Below are positions 47,001-55,505 of a DNA stretch of 64,000 bases, one piece after another (within the stretch, counting starts at the first letter, position 1; the number at the start of each line of letters is the position of its first letter). The notes below the pieces were generated by a model. That model did not search any database. It was not told the origin of the DNA and worked only from the letters and a program-made list of their open reading frames with translations. The DNA comes from Jaenimonas drosophilae (taxonomy: Eukaryota > Euglenozoa > Kinetoplastea > Trypanosomatida > Trypanosomatidae): NCBI GenBank assembly GCA_030849065.1, contig JASAON010001649.1:1-64000 (forward strand), read 5' to 3'. Position numbers and translations under genes: made by a program.

Positions 47001-47686
47001 TCCACGAACAAGGCCGTTTGCGTCTCTTCTCCATCATTGCCGTGGTGCACCTCTTTGTGGCCATCATGCTCAAGGCTCGCCTGAGCCAGATGCCCCTTCT
47101 TCCACGGAGTGTGCTCATGACGGGAACGACGGCGTCCCACGTTGGCATCGTCTGCAACTACGCGGTGTTGCTCTCGGTTTCCATCTTCAGTGCCATCAAC
47201 TTCTGGGGCAATGACAATGAGCCAGGACTCTACGTGATGTTCTCATTGCTCCTGATGCTGCTCGTCAATGATGAGACCCTCTTTGCGGACCTCCACCTCG
47301 CCAACTACCGCTACTTCCCTACCGCCATTTATAGTGTGGCTGTGCTGTGGCTCTGTACCTTGCAACATGGATGGTCCATCTCCTCGCAGAGTGTGTGGTC
47401 TACGAGGATGGAGAATGTGTGGTGGGGTGCCATCACACTCCTCCCGACTGTGCCATCTCAAGTTTCGCTTCTCATGAGCCTGTGGAGCGTTGCCCAGAAG
47501 CGAGCCCAGCCAAAGATGGCCGTGAGCTTCATGCACATCGCCATCTGCGCCATCACGCTGCTCTTCACGCAGCGGAAGACGGTTCAGTGGATGGCCATCG
47601 TTTGTATCTGCGGGCAGGCGCTGCGCGTCTTCTCGACCACCGCACCGATGCGGCCCCAGCGACGCGCTGGGGTGGTGCCACCATGA
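44099..47686 (+). CDS. NEF1-like polytopic membrane protein
   Basis: A 1,195-residue protein with roughly 25 or more hydrophobic segments after a 110-residue polar N-terminus. Several regions recall plant NO EXINE FORMATION 1, a polytopic protein of similar length. One is YPAGYVLLTTAVGMLMARKLL followed by CYLAKLL. Another is the C-terminal MFSLLLMLLVNDETLFADLH followed by a YFPTAIY motif that parallels the RYFPV element of NEF1. The ordering of these blocks and the C-terminal hydrophobic hairpins agree as well. NEF1 acts in membrane lipid traffic for pollen wall formation; what a flagellate would use it for is unknown. Two adjacent ATGs (44099, 44102) are candidate starts; upstream codons in frame are non-ATG. 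Confidence 0.55.
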   Translation: MMHPSAMDPLRQPAPYTGAAAAFPPAPHVLQQPISSSAPVPSTLPPPPTRSADAAIPSDPNTQSAQAFMQESIDGSPSYLMARRQHLPSRTQRAAASMGAPPELPGRQATMAEFSVGPPRYQRRVALLLGLTLFGVLPLMSSFSLTVLLCWGMVLYMLDYQGYTVATVWAIPCAAVSFCGAVALANLHVATTQLGPVLMLLNLLGAMLVTVGAALLHFRYLQEMYPHHVCWMERAVMNFAPVFSLPSLYSTSTALVGSRYAPFCLLVAVCAEHYAFFCPLRSSFLTALVLPSQVAEKTGESEEATNSLEAQERPSSAEERCRVPQQMNERPEAILFTVLVLLLPVMVYNAVQSDWDSYIFANLLNSLALFCGSITYLCLDIPRSLWFLVPPPHAGDDEGVYLQYDPAGILDFTRLYGTRIMASSLLVGLHWATYRILCSRYAYVFSPLPSPYNALGLLLFFYLILFVALEIKRLAREDSRRSATRTTVFTRNQAYLNETLIARAPCLTAAMGATLTFGCITGAPVFFICPSIVSVGAFNAFLIDRTNAAPMITFTLMSSLLLLWWMSRTYSFMVVDLRLLGQTTVMPTPLMAGSVLWCYFLSCMSFTVAFSSITLPFTAILILHALQLTWVEHILYSQKEENAYPAGYVLLTTAVGMLMARKLLHNRVLSSLSAAAVGGCYLAKLLTFVVEVTSSYYPENGEMPVLLAMEFGGCWWMAYGISSIAIYFEWEEKIKPSHLPQLLHLYVACCVGFALLTVRNAQRSAYDFITQSYSTLWDLPMVGTTAITVALLSGPFLYRHCEVHACTAHLLRFARLCAVGGIFLLIVEPAKLEQPVVSPFDYELPGCERGRLATFIGFILLAGSRVLPLYRLPTMPRVGYWGLTSIPLALGIASSLPYPTVSVFVCLVGFVALSLISIDLAHYHNVSSVESLIVFGLSVSMMLAALVSLGRIDLQAASRGNISVLWELHEQGRLRLFSIIAVVHLFVAIMLKARLSQMPLLPRSVLMTGTTASHVGIVCNYAVLLSVSIFSAINFWGNDNEPGLYVMFSLLLMLLVNDETLFADLHLANYRYFPTAIYSVAVLWLCTLQHGWSISSQSVWSTRMENVWWGAITLLPTVPSQVSLLMSLWSVAQKRAQPKMAVSFMHIAICAITLLFTQRKTVQWMAIVCICGQALRVFSTTAPMRPQRRAGVVPP

Positions 47687-47945
47687 GCTGGGTACTGAGC
47701 ACCCTCAACGTGAAGATGATGCTTCACTTCACTTCGTGCGCTGATCTCCTCCTCAATCGTAATAACCCTTCGACCGCTGAGCCGTGTGCAGACTCGATGA
47801 GACCAACAACCCACACACACGTGCATATCATGATTAGCCATGTTCTTGTTGTTGTTGTACTGGTATATGTGTCCTTCTACTTCCACCAACTATTCTTGTG
47901 TGCTTGTGTGTGTGTGTCGTAGCCTACCTACCTTTCCAACTATAG

Positions 47946-49775
47946 ATGCCCATCCGTCCTCTCTATGAGTGGGAGCAGACGGTTGAGGATGTGCTCATCA
48001 AGGCCACCTTGAAGGGCTATAGAGGCAAGGGCAAGATGGTCAGCATCATCATCGCCGATTTTGTAGTGACGGTGAATGCCACGCCCTACCTGCTCATGCT
48101 AGACACCCTGCACGAGCTGGATCCAGAAAAGAGCACCTACCACTTTGAGGATGAAGACGATGCGGCGGTGGTGCACCTGAAGCTGCGCAAGAAGGTGGTT
48201 GGCGAGACGTGGGATGCCTTGTGTGTGTCCATGAGCAAGGCGCAGCTGCTGGAGCGTCGTGGGGCCTCGCTGAAGCGGGAGGAGGAGCGGTACAACCAAA
48301 AGTTAGATGCACGTGCTGGCCAACTCAAGGCGGAGTCGCGACGCATGACGGAGGAGCAGTGGGAGGTGGAGAAGAAGCAACGTCAGGTGATTGAGGGCCG
48401 CGTGGAGATGGAGAAGACAGAGGCAGAAGAGGACTTGTACTCGTGGGAGGAACAACAACAACAACAAAAGAGCAAAGACCTCCCAGCCACTCCGGCTGAC
48501 ATTGCTCGTGGTGCTGCTGCTGCTGCTGCTGCTTCCCAACCTGCAGCGGAGACGTCGGGTGTTGTTGCGGCTGCAGATCCGCAGATTCGTCACTTCGAGA
48601 CCACCAACATCACGATTGATTTTACGCCCAAGTCGCTGACCCTCCCGACACGCTCCCGCGGAGATGAGGAGTACTACCGTCAGAGCCGCTACAAGCCTGT
48701 CTCGATTGAGGATAGCCCCATGTTTTGGAAGCACCGGGCAGACAGCTTCTACAAGGAGCACAGCTGGAAGGCGGCGGTGGAGGCCTACTCGGAGTCCATC
48801 AAGCGCGATGGCGTCTTCCTCACTTGTGTGATGGACCGCGCCGCATGCTACCTCCACCTGATGGAGTACAGGAAGTGCATCGACGACTGCACCTTGGCGC
48901 TGACGATGTTGGCCAACACCCCGGCGAGTGAGATCACCCAGGATAGGTACCGAGGGCTCATGACGAAGATCCATGCCCGACGTGGGGCGGCGTACTGCTG
49001 GAGCGAGGATCTCAAGAGCGGTGTGCAGGATCTGCGCATGGCGGCGGCCTACCGCGACCCCAACGAGGACCACGATGTGGAGCAGGACCTCCAGCTCATT
49101 GAGAAGCTGATGGAGGAGCGTGGGATCGTGGAGGATGAACGGGATCCGCAGCAAACACGGATGCAGGAGGCCTCCGCCCACTACTACCACAACAAGTACG
49201 AGGAAGCCGTGGAGATGTATCAAGCCATCCTGGAAGAGAACCCCTACCACCCACATGGACGCAGCAACTTAATTGCTACTTTCCTCCACATGGGCCGCTT
49301 CCGTGAGGCGCTGGAGGAGTGCCAGAAGCTCATTGCATTCTGCGGGGAGGTGGCCGATGCGCTGCAACAGCGTGCGGGCGGAGATCTGAACCAAGCCGAC
49401 CGCGGCGATAGCGATGATGAGGATGAGGAGATGTTGGAGGACGAACGCGTGGCGGGTGAGGGAGATGAGGACAACCGTGATGATCTCGTGCGGAAACATC
49501 GTGCGGCTTCACGCAAGATTGCCGAGAATAGTGCTCACGTGTATTTGCTGCTCAAGACCTACGTACGTGCCTCCTCCGCCTTGTGTGGGATGCACCGGTA
49601 CCAGGAGGCCTACCCGTACCTGGAGAAGGCGGTGCAGATTGCTCCCTACGACAATGATCTCCGCGAAGACGCCAACCGCCTCATTGAGAAGATCCGCATG
49701 GATACCTTGGTCTCGGCATCGAGCATGTCAGCGCAGAAGAACGCAACACCTGCTCCGGCGACGGTGGCGGCGTAG
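47946..49775 (+). CDS. DNAAF4: Dynein axonemal assembly factor 4 (DYX1C1)
   Basis: A 609-residue cytoplasmic co-chaperone for dynein arm preassembly. The CS (p23-like) domain spans about 5-90 (EWEQTVEDVLIKATLKG; VVGETWDALCV), then a charged coiled coil (95-165), a linker with PADIARGA (183-190), the conserved ITIDFTPKSL block and TPRs from about 260 (ADSFYKEHSWKAAVEAYSES; DRAACYLHLMEYRKCIDDC). A second TPR block (about 400-600) extends the protein well beyond human DNAAF4 (420 residues) and carries an acidic insert (DSDDEDEEMLEDE). In animals it works with HSP90/HSP70 and an R2TP-like complex. The start lies right after 'ctttccaactatag', a good acceptor. Confidence 0.85.
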   Translation: MPIRPLYEWEQTVEDVLIKATLKGYRGKGKMVSIIIADFVVTVNATPYLLMLDTLHELDPEKSTYHFEDEDDAAVVHLKLRKKVVGETWDALCVSMSKAQLLERRGASLKREEERYNQKLDARAGQLKAESRRMTEEQWEVEKKQRQVIEGRVEMEKTEAEEDLYSWEEQQQQQKSKDLPATPADIARGAAAAAAASQPAAETSGVVAAADPQIRHFETTNITIDFTPKSLTLPTRSRGDEEYYRQSRYKPVSIEDSPMFWKHRADSFYKEHSWKAAVEAYSESIKRDGVFLTCVMDRAACYLHLMEYRKCIDDCTLALTMLANTPASEITQDRYRGLMTKIHARRGAAYCWSEDLKSGVQDLRMAAAYRDPNEDHDVEQDLQLIEKLMEERGIVEDERDPQQTRMQEASAHYYHNKYEEAVEMYQAILEENPYHPHGRSNLIATFLHMGRFREALEECQKLIAFCGEVADALQQRAGGDLNQADRGDSDDEDEEMLEDERVAGEGDEDNRDDLVRKHRAASRKIAENSAHVYLLLKTYVRASSALCGMHRYQEAYPYLEKAVQIAPYDNDLREDANRLIEKIRMDTLVSASSMSAQKNATPAPATVAA

Positions 49776-49781
49776 ATCATC

Positions 49782-49812
<31 letters not shown>
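49776..49812. repeat. (ATC)n microsatellite
   Basis: About twelve ATC-type units, one of them variant, immediately after the DNAAF4 stop codon. A short (GA)n follows at 49857-49881, and another CAT array lies near 50036-50053. Confidence 0.95.
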
Positions 49813-49856
49813 CCGTCCATCTTCCATCCTCCATGCCAACGCTTTTGTGCTTGAAG

Positions 49857-49881
49857 GAGAGAGAGAGAGAGAGAGAGAGAA
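49857..49881. repeat. (GA)n microsatellite
   Basis: About 12 GA units in the gap between DNAAF4 and URI. The rest of that 316-base gap holds a CTT-rich pyrimidine run (49990-50018) that probably serves URI trans-splicing. Confidence 0.93.
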
Positions 49882-50091
49882 CGTGCTATTGCCGTTGCCG
49901 ATGTGCATCGTGAGACTCATCCTAATGACTGATGCCATGTTGGCATGGAGCAGGACTGGTGAATGTGCCTGGAACCATGGAGATGAGCTCTAACTTCTCT
50001 TCTTCTTCTTCTTCTCCTCTTGTGGTAGGCACCCTCATCATCATCATCATCATCCCACTCAGTCTCCACGTGGCGCACTGAAACAGATTGG

Positions 50092-51156
50092 ATGTCTATG
50101 CAGGAGGAGGTGGAGGAGCTGGGCCAGGATGAGATGCTCACCGGGGCAGAACTCCTGCTGCGCATGGAACAGCACAACAGTGAGCAGCTGAAGCATGTCA
50201 CTGAGAGGTTGGCGAGCTACTCGAAGCTCCACGCAGACGTGCTCTCCTTCCCTAGCCAATGCCGACGAGAGGTGCTGGCGCCAGTGGCGGGTGGTCTGGC
50301 GTACTTTGAGGCGGAGATCACGTCAACCAACAACTTTCTTGTGCTCCTCGGAGATGGTTGGTTCGCCGAGCGCAGCGCGACGCAGGCGGCGGAGATTGCG
50401 GATCGCCGTGTTGCGTTCCTTCGTCGAGAGATGAAGGTGCTCTCCGAGGAGCGCGAGATGTTGCAGGCGCGCCGTACCATGTTTTCATCGGAGGTGGAGG
50501 CGAAGATGGCTCCGTCATGTGGCATCACGCCGAGCAGCAAGGTTGGCAGCTCTGCCGCTGAACCGTCGATGGAGGAGCTCGCCACCTTTGATGAGCTCGA
50601 TGAGCTCACGGAGGCGGAGCTCCTGGAGATTGAGGCGGAGCTGGGCGAGGACGGGATGGAGGATGATGAGCTCATCGAGCGACTCATGACGGAGCGCATG
50701 ATTGCCAAGAAGGAGAAGCGGATGCAGGTGGAGATGCAGCGGCGTCAGGTGCCGCAGCCCAGCCCTGCACCCACCACCACACCCACTCCAGCCACCACGA
50801 AGCTCTACGCATCGCCAGCTGATATAGGGCGTGGCGCAGTGGCCATGACGGAGGCATCGCCCCAACCATCGCACCCAACAACAACAACAACAACAACTAC
50901 ACCATCGCCGTCACAACCAGGCGAAGCAAAGAAGGTGCGCTTTGATCCGTCCATTGTGGCGGAGGAGGAGGCCAAGACGAAGACGGCGATGGCGGCCCCA
51001 CCAGCCGCACCTTCACCAACCAGTGCCACCATTGTGCTGGGTGATATTGTTGAGCACCGCACCGCCACAAACACGCCAGCCACGGAGCTGCCGTCCATGG
51101 CGCCAACCAAACGGAAAAAGTCTCGCTTTCTTCAGGAGCTGGAGGGAGACGAGTGA
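50092..51156 (+). CDS. URI1: URI, unconventional prefoldin RPB5 interactor
   Basis: A 354-residue protein with a prefoldin-alpha-like helical domain (about 20-135; LASYSKLHADVLSFPSQCRR, then FEAEITSTNNFLVLLGDGWF with the hydrophobic prefoldin hairpin). An acidic Leu/Glu-rich segment follows (165-205). The C-terminal half is Pro/Thr-rich and includes PADIGRGA (242-249), KKVRFDPSIVAEE (281), IVLGDIVEH (314) and the end box KKSRFLQELEGDE, which parallel conserved boxes in URI. URI belongs to the prefoldin-like module of the R2TP complex and helps assemble RNA polymerases. It lies next to DNAAF4, another R2TP-linked cofactor. Confidence 0.72.
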   Translation: MSMQEEVEELGQDEMLTGAELLLRMEQHNSEQLKHVTERLASYSKLHADVLSFPSQCRREVLAPVAGGLAYFEAEITSTNNFLVLLGDGWFAERSATQAAEIADRRVAFLRREMKVLSEEREMLQARRTMFSSEVEAKMAPSCGITPSSKVGSSAAEPSMEELATFDELDELTEAELLEIEAELGEDGMEDDELIERLMTERMIAKKEKRMQVEMQRRQVPQPSPAPTTTPTPATTKLYASPADIGRGAVAMTEASPQPSHPTTTTTTTTPSPSQPGEAKKVRFDPSIVAEEEAKTKTAMAAPPAAPSPTSATIVLGDIVEHRTATNTPATELPSMAPTKRKKSRFLQELEGDE

Positions 51157-51531
51157 CGGAAGACGCACATGATCTGCACGTGCCAGCTCATTTGTGCTGT
51201 GCGTGAGAACACACAGGTGTGTTGGCTCGATTGGCGTTGTCACGTGGGACGTATTTGTTGTTGTTGTTGTTGTCGTGGATGCTTAATTGCACGTGCTGTG
51301 CTTCATCACGCTACTACTACTATCTCTCGCAACTGCAGCCAACTCTGAGGCTGAATGTGGTCCTTCATGCATCTACACAAACACAACTCATCCTCATTTT
51401 CCTGCAACTTTTGTCTCTGTGTTCTTCTTTTTTTTTTTTTAAAAAAAACACTTTTCTAAGTTGTTGTTCTTCTTCCCAACTTCCGTGCCTACTCCACAAC
51501 CACCCCAAACACCCCCCAACCACTCATCATC
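51157..51531 (+). other. Intergenic region with T-run/A-run junction
   Basis: It contains a TTG repeat (51255-51271) and a T14-A8 junction at about 51427-51449 that could form a short stem or act as the pyrimidine tract for the next small gene. No gene seen. Confidence 0.5.
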
Positions 51532-51705
51532 ATGGACTTCATGAAGGAGGCTGAGTCTGAGGCGATGGATCACCGCTCGCAGCTCGAGTCCCTCGCCACC
51601 GATGCGAAGGACGCCTACGAGAAGCACGAAGATGGCGGCAACGGCGGCGATGACAATAACAACAACAACAACGGCGGTGGCGGTGGCCTTTCCAGCATGT
51701 TTTAA
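51532..51705 (+). CDS. Small SEAMDH-family protein, paralogue 1
   Basis: A 57-residue protein, too short for most gene finders. It starts MDFMKEAESEAMDHRSQ and continues as an amphipathic helix to EKHEDGG. It ends in an Asn/Gly-rich tail (N6 and G5 runs) and LSSMF. It is clearly related to the 53-residue protein at 52424-52585: both share SEAMDHxxQxExxAxxAKxxYxxHE. Codons for the shared part differ at third positions (gaggcgatggatcac against gaggccatggaccac), suggesting selection on the protein. Function is unknown. It lies after URI in a region otherwise made of non-coding low-complexity DNA. Confidence 0.65.
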   Translation: MDFMKEAESEAMDHRSQLESLATDAKDAYEKHEDGGNGGDDNNNNNNGGGGGLSSMF

Positions 51706-52423
51706 CTGAAGAACATCCAACATGGTCTTCCGTAGATCATAGGTTCGCCTCATCAACGTTGATGGAGGAGAACTTATGTTGGTTGGTTGGGCGGAGCACA
51801 CGTGAATCTCTCCTCCTCCTTCCATCTCCATCCTTATGAGGCCCGACAAACTGCGACGCGCGGAGAACGAACGAGGATGAGGAGGTGATGGTGTCTCCGC
51901 CTGCTCACGCTATTCTTTTTTTTTTCTTCTTTTTTTTCTTTTTGATCATCATCCCTCTTTGTTGTTTCTTCCATCAAACTCAGACTGAATGCCAACAACG
52001 TGACGAGCATCCTTCACTGCTTGCGTGGGGCACTTCCTTGATGGATGATGTAGTGTGCTCCCACTTCACCATAACAACGTGGTGATGTGGGTTGGCGGAC
52101 TGCACCACCATCATGGGTGGGATGAAGCTTACCCCCGCAGCAGCGAGAGAGAAAAAAAACACCGCTCAGACTTTTTTTTGTGTTGTCTTGTGGCTGATGG
52201 AGCGACCTCGTTAGCCACAACAACCGCTGCAGCAACGGATTCCGCCCGTGCGTGGAGATGTGCTCTCTTGTGCAGGAAGAGAGAAAGAGATGGGTGCCAC
52301 ACGTGGTCATGCTTCGACGCACATACACTTCTTTTCTCATCTTGTTGTTGTTGTTTTTGTTGTTTAGAAGTAATTTGTTACAGCATTCTCTCCCCTACAC
52401 ACATCTCTCCACAGAAACTCACA
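51706..52423 (+). other. Intergenic region between the small paralogues
   Basis: T-rich stretches occur at 51915-51942 and 52168-52178, and a TTG repeat with pyrimidine run at 52333-52366. The acceptor for the next gene is probably the AG at 52413-52414 ('ctctccacag'). No gene is supported in these 718 bases. Confidence 0.5.
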
Positions 52424-52585
52424 ATGGGCCTGATGGATGAATTGAAGGAGGTTGGCTCCGAGGCCATGGACCACAAGGAACAGATTGAGGAGGGCGCAAA
52501 CAAGGCGAAGGAGGAGTACCAGCAACACGAACAAAACCAAAACAACGGGGATGACGATGATGGCAAGGCCACTGGCTGCTGCTAA
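52424..52585 (+). CDS. Small SEAMDH-family protein, paralogue 2, CC end
   Basis: A 53-residue protein starting MGLMDELKEVGSEAMDH, with an amphipathic, highly charged helix (to about 38), a polar Gln/Asn/Asp segment and the end GKATGCC. The terminal Cys-Cys could be lipidated (geranylgeranylation or palmitoylation), and Gly2 could be myristoylated, so membrane attachment is plausible; neither is proven. It is a paralogue of the protein at 51532-51705, which lacks the CC end. The start lies ten bases after a predicted splice acceptor. Confidence 0.7.
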   Translation: MGLMDELKEVGSEAMDHKEQIEEGANKAKEEYQQHEQNQNNGDDDDGKATGCC

Positions 52586-53213
52586 AAGAACAACAACAAC
52601 AACATCCCTTGCCCTCTGTGTGCATCGTGAATGATTGTGGCTGAAGCGCTTCTTCTCTCCTTACACATCTTCAGCATATCCTCCTTCTACTAACTATTGT
52701 GTGCTCCACGGAGCACTGCCACGTCCGTCCAACACCTTTCCCCCCAAAAAACAGCGTGTGTGTGTTGTGCTTCTATTCACGCAAGCTTTGTACGTACTGA
52801 TTGCAGAGCCAACGCACATGGATCATTCTGTATGTATATGTGGTGAGTGAGAGACGTCCGCCTCAACACCTCATTTCTTCTTCTTTTGATGATGTGTTCC
52901 TTCTTGCGTGGAGAGAATGCACTGTGCGTGCGTCGCTTGCCCTCTACCTGCAAGCAAATGTGCGCCATCCTGACTCTTCACTTCATGATTATCTCATTGC
53001 TCTACGGTGTGTGTGTGTGTGCGTGGGTGTGCGGGTGAATCTCCTGCCTGTGTTCCACGTCCTATGTCATTCATGTTCTTCTCACATGCCCATCACTACT
53101 TCTTCTTCTTCTTCCTACTACTTCTTGCTGCTGTGTGTATCTCACCCACACCTACACACACACCTACATACACCTATACACGTACATACTCCAGTCACAC
53201 ACACATTGCATAG
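52586..53213 (+). other. Intergenic region with GT and CTT repeats
   Basis: It includes an AAC repeat just after the stop (52587-52602), a GT repeat (53008-53022), CTT/pyrimidine runs (53098-53130) and an AC-rich stretch (53145-53205) before the next ATG. No gene seen. Confidence 0.5.
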
Positions 53214-55505
53214 ATGACTTCCCCCGCTGGTCGGACGGCCAGCGCACCGCCCAGTCCCGCCCACGGAGGCCGGCCTCACGCGCGGCAGCCCTCGCGACGC
53301 GGATCGGCGGGTGGATGGACGGAGGGAGAAGCTCACACTGACCTCCCGATTGCGTTGGCGCTGCTCTTCATGGCCATGGAAGAGTTGGATGGTGAGCATG
53401 CCACACAACCATCACCAAACCCGCAACGAAGTCATGTGGCACTGCGGCATCTTCTCTCCATCATCTCAGCCTCTCGTGCACGAGCGCGGCGTGTGGCGGA
53501 GCAGGAGCGACTGGAGGAGGTGGAGCGCCGTCGATGTGACGCGCTGTACGAAGGTGGGATTGAGCGACGTGGTCAGTTCCAGAAGTTTGTGGAGGAGTAC
53601 GCCCAACACAAGGAAGCCGAGGAGCTGCGGGGTTGCTCCTTCACGCCCATCATTTCACCACACGCACGCCGACTGCAGCGTGAGCCAGAGGACTTTGCAC
53701 AGCGCTGCCAGTCGTGGAAAGTGGCTGCGGAGCAACGTCTCGTGGAGAAGTACCGCTCCGAACACAGCTTCACACCAAAGATTGTCAGGCGGGCGCGTGC
53801 CACAACATCCATCTCCATCAGCTCCACCCCAGCCTCTCGTCTGCTCGATGAGCTCGACGGTGGTCATGGCAACAACAAGGCTCCAACATCCTGTGAGTTG
53901 GGCAGCGCGGTGAAGCCACATGGAGGAGCTGCCTCGGAAACGTCTCCGACTAGCTCCCGACGCCATCGTGGTGCCGCCACGGATCTTCATCAAGCCGTGG
54001 ATGCCACACATGCATTCCGCCCGCTCATCACCACAACTGCTCGCAAGACTGACCGCTTCTTCCAGCAACTACGTCAGGAGGTGGAGGAGCACTCATCACG
54101 TGCCGATACATCTGAAGCTGCCATGGACGGCTTTCTCACTCCGGTCCATCCAGACTTTCTCGCCACCGCCGCGAAGGCGGTGATGGTTGATGATGATGAT
54201 GATGCAGAGCTTGATCATCCACCACAACGCCACACCGCCGTACCTCACCATCTTCTTCTTGCCACAACTCCACCTGCTCCATCGCCATCGATGCAGAGGC
54301 ACTTAGACCGTGTCGCGGAGGACCTCCAGCGACGTGCTGCCGCAACACCAAAACTTCGCCCAACACACGCAGCTGGTCCAGGTGGTGCCGTACTGTGTTT
54401 ACGTACATCAGCACAGGGAGAAGGAGATGGTGCACGTGCAGCGTGTGGGAAAGATCTCTTCGATGCGCAGACGGGGCAGCTCCTCTTCTCCCCCGATGCC
54501 CTGCCGTCCATGTACCGAGATGGCGCCCTCGTGCCATTTAATCAGCTCAACCGGAAGGAGCGCGCAACGCTGCTGGATTCGCTGATGGCGAAGGGCCAGC
54601 ACATGGCGGTGATGCGCATCCATCGCTTCCTACAACGCCAACACCAAACACACGCACAGGGCCAAAGAAGTCAGTCTGCCTCACCGGCACATGGCGGGGA
54701 GGTGGCGGCGCGATTGGCCACGCGGCGTACACCGCGACGCCAGCTGCCGTCTTCACGCGTCGAGGAGGAGCCCTGCACCTTCCAGCCATCCATCTCACCA
54801 CGGAGTACGGAGTTGGCGGAGCGTTGGCGGAAACGTAGCCATGAAAAGAAGGCCCCAGCCGCTCCACAGAGCTCCACCGCACCGCAAGCGGAGATGTTGC
54901 GCGTACGTACATCGAGTGCTGCTGCCTCACGTAGCATGATTGCCCGTGGTGAGGTGTGGCTGCAGCGGAAGGAGGTGCGCCATTCCCGGGCAGTGGAGCA
55001 GAAGCAGGAGGAGGAGCTAAGAGACTGCTTCTTTGCCCCACAACGGGCTGCCGTGCATGGTGCAGTGCCCATGGAGCACGTGAATGCCATGGCCGATGCC
55101 AGCACACTCCGCCTCGTGAATGAGCTGCAGAAGTTGCGCAACATGGCCGTCCATCGTGACCCTGCTGCACCCCAAATAACACATCATCATCATCATCATC
55201 AACTAGCGCCAACTCACTCCACGTCTCCACGAAGGAGGGCGGCCATTGCGGCGGATTCAGCTGCCGTTTCCACGCCACGTCTGAAGTGGGGGAGCACCGA
55301 GAGCTCACCGCAGCCACAACCGCAGCCGCGTCGAGCACATTCTGCCGCAGTTGGCCGTGGAGGAGGTGTGCCAAAGGCCCTCTTCCCATCTACATCGCAG
55401 ATGAGCATCTACGCGGATAGCCGCTGGTCGGTGGAGAATCCGTGGGCGGCGGTGGATGCGTACAGCGACGTCTTTCTCTGCCGCACACCCATGAAGGAGG
55501 TGTAG
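53214..55505 (+). CDS. F-x-P repeat protein, probably cytoskeletal
   Basis: A 763-residue basic protein, largely disordered, that I cannot name. A short motif recurs: CSFTPIIS (residue 141), HSFTPKIV (184), HAFRPLIT (about 266), CTFQPSIS (521) and CFFAPQR (605). Helices rich in Arg/Glu lie beside several of them (RARRVAEQERLEEVERRRCD). Such (C/H)xFxPxI repeats with charged helices occur in uncharacterised flagellar and basal-body proteins of protists, which suggests but does not prove a cytoskeletal role. A segment near 400-470 (LFDAQTGQLLFSPDALPSMY; LNRKERATLLDSLMAKGQH) looks folded. The His-rich tract near residue 665 comes from CAT repeats. Confidence 0.6.
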   Translation: MTSPAGRTASAPPSPAHGGRPHARQPSRRGSAGGWTEGEAHTDLPIALALLFMAMEELDGEHATQPSPNPQRSHVALRHLLSIISASRARARRVAEQERLEEVERRRCDALYEGGIERRGQFQKFVEEYAQHKEAEELRGCSFTPIISPHARRLQREPEDFAQRCQSWKVAAEQRLVEKYRSEHSFTPKIVRRARATTSISISSTPASRLLDELDGGHGNNKAPTSCELGSAVKPHGGAASETSPTSSRRHRGAATDLHQAVDATHAFRPLITTTARKTDRFFQQLRQEVEEHSSRADTSEAAMDGFLTPVHPDFLATAAKAVMVDDDDDAELDHPPQRHTAVPHHLLLATTPPAPSPSMQRHLDRVAEDLQRRAAATPKLRPTHAAGPGGAVLCLRTSAQGEGDGARAACGKDLFDAQTGQLLFSPDALPSMYRDGALVPFNQLNRKERATLLDSLMAKGQHMAVMRIHRFLQRQHQTHAQGQRSQSASPAHGGEVAARLATRRTPRRQLPSSRVEEEPCTFQPSISPRSTELAERWRKRSHEKKAPAAPQSSTAPQAEMLRVRTSSAAASRSMIARGEVWLQRKEVRHSRAVEQKQEEELRDCFFAPQRAAVHGAVPMEHVNAMADASTLRLVNELQKLRNMAVHRDPAAPQITHHHHHHQLAPTHSTSPRRRAAIAADSAAVSTPRLKWGSTESSPQPQPQPRRAHSAAVGRGGGVPKALFPSTSQMSIYADSRWSVENPWAAVDAYSDVFLCRTPMKEV

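Noticed and set aside
48303..49256. Minus-strand frame of 317 codons
   Set aside because: Antisense to DNAAF4; an artefact of GC-rich codon structure. Similar long antisense frames lie opposite the PAS gene, the F-x-P protein and the last gene.
52424..52585. Resemblance of the small protein's start (MGLMDELKE) to small bacterial helical proteins
   Set aside because: Similarity is limited to generic charged-helix composition, and the eukaryotic paralogue lacks it.
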